Assembly (NCBI RefSeq): GCF_000003815.2
Contig: NC_049985.1
Coordinates: forward strand, 21,100,147-21,161,025
Direction: 5' to 3'
From: Branchiostoma floridae
Taxonomy: Eukaryota > Chordata > Leptocardii > Amphioxiformes > Branchiostomatidae
Length of the DNA stretch: 60,879 bases
Position 1 is the stretch's first letter. Each line of letters starts with the position of its first letter. The translations under genes were made by a program, and so were the position numbers. The notes beneath the pieces were generated by a model. The model was not told where the DNA came from, searched no databases, and saw only the letters and a list, made by a program, of their open reading frames with translations. Shown here in pieces: positions 55,685-60,879 of the stretch.

Positions 55685-56222
55685 CGTTCAAGTGTAAACA
55701 GTACCCCATTCATATCCGTGTAAAAGTCCGAGTGTAAACAGTACTTCGTGTAACGTAGAGGTACAGGTTACACGTCCAAGTGTAAACAGTGCATCACACA
55801 CTGTTTGTATCCGTGTTACAAGTTCGAGTGTAAACAGTACTTCGTGTAACGTAGAGATACAGGTTACCCGTTCAAGTGTAAACAGTATCCCACACACTGT
55901 TTGTATCCGTGTTACAAGTCCGAGTATAAACAGTACTTCGTGTAACGTAGAGATACAGGTTACCCGTTCAAGTGTAAACAGTATCCCACACACTGTTTAT
56001 ATCCGTGTTACAAGTCCGAGTGTTAACGGTACTTCGTGAAACGTTACAGAGGTGCGTGTTATACGTTCAAGTGTAAACAGTGCCCCACACACTGTTTATA
56101 TCTGTGCAAAAGTCAGAGTGTAAACCATACTTCGTGTAACGTAGAGATACAAATGACACGTCCAAGTGGAGTACGGCACACACTGTTTGTATCCGCGTTA
56201 CAAGTCGGAGTGTAAACGGTAG
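55685..56222 (-). repeat. About 96-bp tandem array, 5-6 units, overlapping the end of otopetrin B
   Basis: Units run gttcaagtgtaaacagt..., cacacactgtttgtatccgtg, ttacaagtccgagtgtaaac, agtacttcgtgtaacgtaga. The last unit runs into the terminal exon: the final codons (YRLHSDL and stop) read from the repeat sequence itself. Confidence 0.9.
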
Positions 56223-59200
56223 GCGTGCACCCAGATCTCGAAGAGACAGGCGGCACTGTGGAAGCGGAAGAAGATGAGGAGTGGCAGGGAGATGTGGTTG
56301 AGAAGAATCCAGGCCACCGAGTGGTAGAACTGCTCCTGAAGATAGAGAGGAGAAAAGGATAATGATTACATCGCTAATGCATACAGCCGCGTTACTTTTC
56401 TGGGAGATTCCCCAAATTGAAGGCAGCAACTTTGCAGTCCGGGTACGTAAGCGTACCACACAGCACGTTTCGACGGCGTCAAAAGTGCACAGGAAACACG
56501 CAATGACGGCTGTCCCAAGGTGCCATGTGGGGTACCCACAACGGCTGTTTCTTACGGTCTCAACATTGACAAAAGACACAAACAGTGGACTATACTCTTC
56601 TGCCGTTATCATGTGCTGACCCGCACGCTTTAACGGTTGTACGGAAACTCATGATCACCACAGCAGGTTGCAATCATATTTTTGAAATGGTAAGTTTCGT
56701 CCTTTGATTAGCGACAAGAAATTGACAGAAATTTTGTTTTATTGTTGCTAGTCATTCTGTTGCTAAAAGACATTTTCAAGTTTTTTACTGGCAGATTCAG
56801 CGAAGCAAATCATAAGTATGACATCTAAAGATTATAAGAAGTGGAAAAGTTGATAGTTTTGGTGTTGTTTTTATCTATTTTCCGCAGTCCTATTATGTCG
56901 AAAACAGATCGGAAAGCCATCAAGACAATGATTTGCCCGACAGTAGCCGGCTCTAAGATACATCAATCGACTGTACATCACAAGAGAAATATTTTTCTTT
57001 TTCTGTGGAAACAGGTCTAGATCACCTACCTGTATATTGTAGGTATCCGGAACGTAGAGTGTAGACACGGCCACGAGCCACAGCGTCACATTCAACACGA
57101 ACAGTAACATCACCAGCTGCCGGCTCCGCTTCTTGGCTAGCCTGCCGTCCTCGACAGACGCCCGCCGACGGACTCCCTCGCGCGTCGTTCCGAAAAGCTC
57201 CACCTGCTGCGAGTCGTGCGCCGCCTCGCGGCTGTTCTGAGAAGCGCAGGTGGTGTAGACGGTGGACATAAAGGCGCTGCAGTCGATAGCCCGGATGTTG
57301 CTGCTGCCACGTGACCCTCCGTGAACCTCGCTGTCAGTCACAGATTGGTCGCTAGGCAACCCCGGGTCGTCAACGTTATTAACACTCTGTGACTGGTTGA
57401 TCTTCTGATCTTCTCCTACCGAAACTACCATGGGCGACAACTCACATTTGTCGCCCTGACGGGCCCACGGCGTTCGGTTCAGCCCGTCGAAGACGAACAG
57501 AGTCTGCAAGCCGGCTTCCAGGATGAGGATGGCGGAACGCCACGCCAACAGCTGGTCAGACGTGGTATGCAAGTCTGCCAACACTCCGGCGATCAGCCCC
57601 AGTACACCGAGAAAAAGAACTCCTCCCATCGACACGGTCAGCAAAACCTACAAGAAAACACATAACGAGATATCAAAACCTTACGTTCGACTGCAGTACT
57701 GTAACAAACAGCTTAGAGACTCCAAAGGTTAATCAAGACCTACGTTACCCACATATGATTAAAATCAATCCAGGCGTTTTACACACGTACAGAACATACA
57801 TACAAACGCTACCAAAAACTTCTTTACGAAGGTAATAATTATAGTAGCTAAATTGTTTTGCAATATTACGTAGAATATTCACGGACTCTTCGGCTTTTAT
57901 AACAGCCTTCCTAAGACTGGAATAATCCATCACCTGAGCCACGTGACGTCAGCAGTTTATCAAAAGTGGCAAGAAGTTTATCTCGCCCCCCAGTGAGTAT
58001 CAATCACCACGAGTACCTACCAGTGTAAAATACTATTCTAGAATGTTAACCGTTTACAACGATCTAGATTGAAAAGGCACGATGGTAAAATACCTTGTCT
58101 AGCATGGCCTTCCTCTTCTGATCGCTGCGATGTTGCCTGAGGTAGTACCAGGCAGATATCGTACATACGATACACAGGATGTGGATGGCGAACACCACGA
58201 TCTGGTAGGCAAGGGACGTCGCCTCGTGGTCTAGACTGGGTCCGTGGAGAGAAAAAGCGAACACGGCCACCACAGAGATCATGGCGACGAGAACCACCAC
58301 CCCTGCGATCAGCCCCTTACAGGAAGACATGCAGAAGAAACCCGGAGAGTTTGACGTCGTCTTGTGACGTCTGGGCACCGTCTTGCCCAGGGCGTGGTTC
58401 TTAATCTGGATGAGGGTGATGGCGAAGGCAGCGGCGGCAATGAGGCTCTCCTCTACCGTACAGGGGAACAGCAGGGGCGACAACATCTGTTTCAATTCCT
58501 GCAGGTACACATCCGGGCACTCGTGTTCAGAACTTGTGTTTCCGGTATCTAGTGAAGAAAGGGATATTGAGGATGATAGGTCAGAGGTCAAGGTCAAAGC
58601 AAGGTTACTCACAATACGACGGACTGATCACTACATGTTATAAAGGTCTTTCGGAAGTTGAACTTAAAGACCTCTATTTTAATGTTTCACAATGTTGTTT
58701 GAAGAAGTTTGAGTGCCTATATATTATATGCTTAATAAACCTTTGTTATGGTCATTGTTCAAATATATTTGAGACAAAGAACTTAAAACCATTTTTAAAT
58801 TCTTTGCGGATTTCCTACGTGACCTGTATTGGTTGGATGTACTACACGTTTGCCTTGAACCAGGCTTGTTCCAGTGAATCCAATCACATATTCTAAATGG
58901 GGAACTGCTCGCTGTGTTTTATGATTACTTTAAATCACTTTATTTTAAACAGAATAATGATTGTTGTCTTGCTCGTCTACCGCTTTGTTGTAACCGCCAA
59001 CTTAAAACTTTCTCGAACATTCCATTTTCTGCCCATAACAAAATTAAATCCCTGCGAACATTTCTGTTGTACTGTGCCTAGGAATGACACCCCTCTGTGA
59101 TGACGCCTACCGCATCCAGTTCATATGCCAACGTGTGCTCCATTTGCCATGTACGGTGTGTTTAATCCACAAGGGTGCTGGATGAAAGCCCCATGCATGT

Positions 59201-60357
59201 GAAGAGCCTACCGAAACACCCACCGATATGTTGGATGAGTTTGCTGACGGCCTTCTCGTGCCCCTCCTCCGCCACCACGGTCTGGTTGAGCCGGTGTTCC
59301 AGCGCCTCCACGGTCTCGTGCACCACGGTGTTCACCCACACGCACAGGTTGGTGGCCACGCAGTGCATCAACCCTAACACGTAGAACCACGACCGCCACC
59401 CACAAGGTTGCTCGGACAACTGTAAAATGAAAAAAAATATCATTTTACAAATAGAAAAATCAAAATAGAGCATCATCTCGAACATATGACATGCCAAACT
59501 ACACGCAAATGCAGCTTAGGCAATATGAAATACAGCTGCGAACAGCATGGACACCCCAACTACAATACTCTCTCAGGAAGTAATTCTCCTTTCCGGAGTA
59601 AAAAGCATCAGATCATACCATTTCCAACGCTTTCAAGTCTGTATAAAGTATCGGTCCTGGCGTTTTCGACTTGCGACCCATGCTTCTTGCAGAGAAAGCT
59701 ATGGCCAACCGCCAATCAGATACGCCTCTCGTGTTGTTGGAGGACAATGATGAGACAATCACCTTTCATCATGCATGGTCGAAGACGGCGATTTGAATGG
59801 CTGGTGACCGGTGATGACTATCCAACGCTAACGCAGCTGGAAGGATGACTCTCAAGCCGATACGCTTGGGTCTTGCTTGATATATACAAGCATGGCAAAA
59901 AGTATGTTTTTAACGAGGTTGCTGAATACTATTAGATTCTCTTCAAGTGATGTTTCAGGACAACTGCAGACGCCTCCATTTTTGTGGAGTACGGTATATG
60001 GATGCAAGATGACGACATGCCATACGAGGCGCACATATTATAATCTAAAAAGTAAGCAATTACTCGTAGTCTGATAATCTCTAATGTGCAGAATAAAAAA
60101 TGCAATCATGTACAATGATGTTAAAGACAATGAAAAAATGGTTTTAAACAGCATGAACTCACACGCATGCGCTGACCAGTACTGTACCTTTACCTGGAAG
60201 GTGAGCAGGATGTACATTTGCATCAGGCAGAAAAACATCCAACCTAGGGGGCGGATGAATGACGTCAGAGATACGTCATAACATCCGGGTGTTGTTTGGT
60301 ACTCAGCGTAGATCGCAACATCGATGGCGGACTGGAGCACACTGAGAATGCCGAAAC
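56198..60357 (-). CDS. OTOP: Otopetrin-family proton channel B (partial, last five coding exons)
   Basis: Exons 5' to 3' on the minus strand: 60194-60357, 59224-59419, 58094-58548, 57030-57647, 56198-56335. Phases agree; the first in-window exon starts in phase 1, as exon 4 of gene A does, so three earlier exons should lie beyond the window. Family motifs are GLMHCVATNLCVWVNTVV, CMSSCKGLIAGVVVLVAM, LNVTLWLVAVSTLY and SLPLLIFFRFHSAACLFEIW. The TM10-TM11 loop is about 100 residues, shorter than in gene A and without the KAV repeats. Gene structure differs from A: exons matching A exon 6 and the start of exon 7 are fused here, while an intron splits LDK|VLL where A has none. Same strand and tandem order indicate a local duplication. 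Confidence 0.88.
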
Positions 60358-60399
60358 CTGGGAGAGACGGAAATTTTAAAATTACAAAAAAGTTATTCA

Positions 60400-60879
60400 A
60401 GTTTGATAGATAGAATAATTAAGATAAAGACCAGTGAGAGAAGACAATTCATCATACACACTTTTACAAATATTCGGTATCTAAACGTTTACTGACCCAC
60501 TGAATTATGACGCGTCACAACCTACACACAAAAGCTATCTACAACCAAAATAAAGACCATAACTAGGGGTGGGTACCGGTTTTTTCTTGTTGGACCGGTC
60601 CAGAAAAACCTGACCTGAAAAAATCTGTTGACCGGATGTTGGACCGATTCGAAAATGAACAGATTATACCGGCAGCCGTTCACGTGTTTTGGGTCTTGCA
60701 AATCCAAGAAAAGAACAAGACCCAAGTAGAGGAGAGTTTATAGTCATTTTACCAGGTTTCTATAGTCAAACTTGGTCTAAAGCAGAGACAGTTTAATAGT
60801 GTTGTTTACATGAGTAGGATACGATTTTAAAACGTTCTTATTAGCGAAATGAACCATTGTTTTGGTATCTCCCATTCAC
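60400..60879. other. Intron of otopetrin B, no exon seen
   Basis: Sequence upstream of the first visible otopetrin B exon. I looked for the GGLV-type TM3 exon and did not find it. Blocks aggtttttc.. and accggtccagaaaa near 60570-60650 are locally repetitive. Confidence 0.5.

Noticed and set aside
55688-55993. 101-codon minus-strand frame with repeated TRIQTVC units
   Set aside because: It arises from the 96-bp tandem array downstream of the otopetrin B stop codon; periodicity explains the open frame.

Overview
The window looks like nuclear DNA of a cephalochordate (amphioxus, Branchiostoma-like). The grounds are intron-rich chordate-type genes, a tandemly duplicated LRR-Ig receptor, a membrane-anchored NHL-propeller protein, tandem otopetrins, and many AT-rich interspersed repeats. 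The species call is inference. Two runs of 100 Ns (18128-18227, 28105-28204) are assembly gaps.

Layout. (1) 1-2111, plus strand: the last three coding exons of a peroxiredoxin-5 gene whose 5' part lies outside the window. (2) About 2.9-26.4 kb, plus strand: an LRR-Ig receptor locus built from duplicated modules. Each module has an upstream segment with a probable non-coding first exon, then an intron, then a one-exon coding region. Module A (about 2.9-4.8 kb) has no receptor ORF. Module B (about 7.0-13.1 kb) holds a receptor with a frameshifted 5' end but 819 open codons after it. Module C (about 15.2-26.4 kb) holds an intact 920-residue receptor: signal peptide, 15 LRRs, one Ig domain, one TM segment, and a cytoplasmic tail with 13 YxN motifs. 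(3) 27.8-31.1 kb: DNA-transposon-like repeats. (4) 31.1-38.9 kb, minus strand: a four-exon gene whose splice phases all agree. It encodes an 851-residue type II membrane protein with an acidic, tyrosine-containing cytoplasmic part, one TM helix, a Ser/Thr-rich stalk and a C-terminal NHL propeller; one intron appears to be GC-AG. (5) 39-44 kb: repeats, including a broken LINE. (6) 45.2-60.4 kb, minus strand: two tandem otopetrin (proton channel family) genes, one complete (8 coding exons, 688 aa) and one partial (its 3' five exons). Both end inside a private tandem-repeat array that overlaps the last codons.

The most interesting material is the LRR-Ig receptor with its array of possible Grb2-type docking sites, seen in three stages of birth and decay; the NHL type II membrane protein; and the two otopetrin genes whose C termini are each embedded in an unrelated minisatellite. 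All gene models were built by eye from reading frames, splice signals and comparison of paralogues; no database search or transcript data were available.
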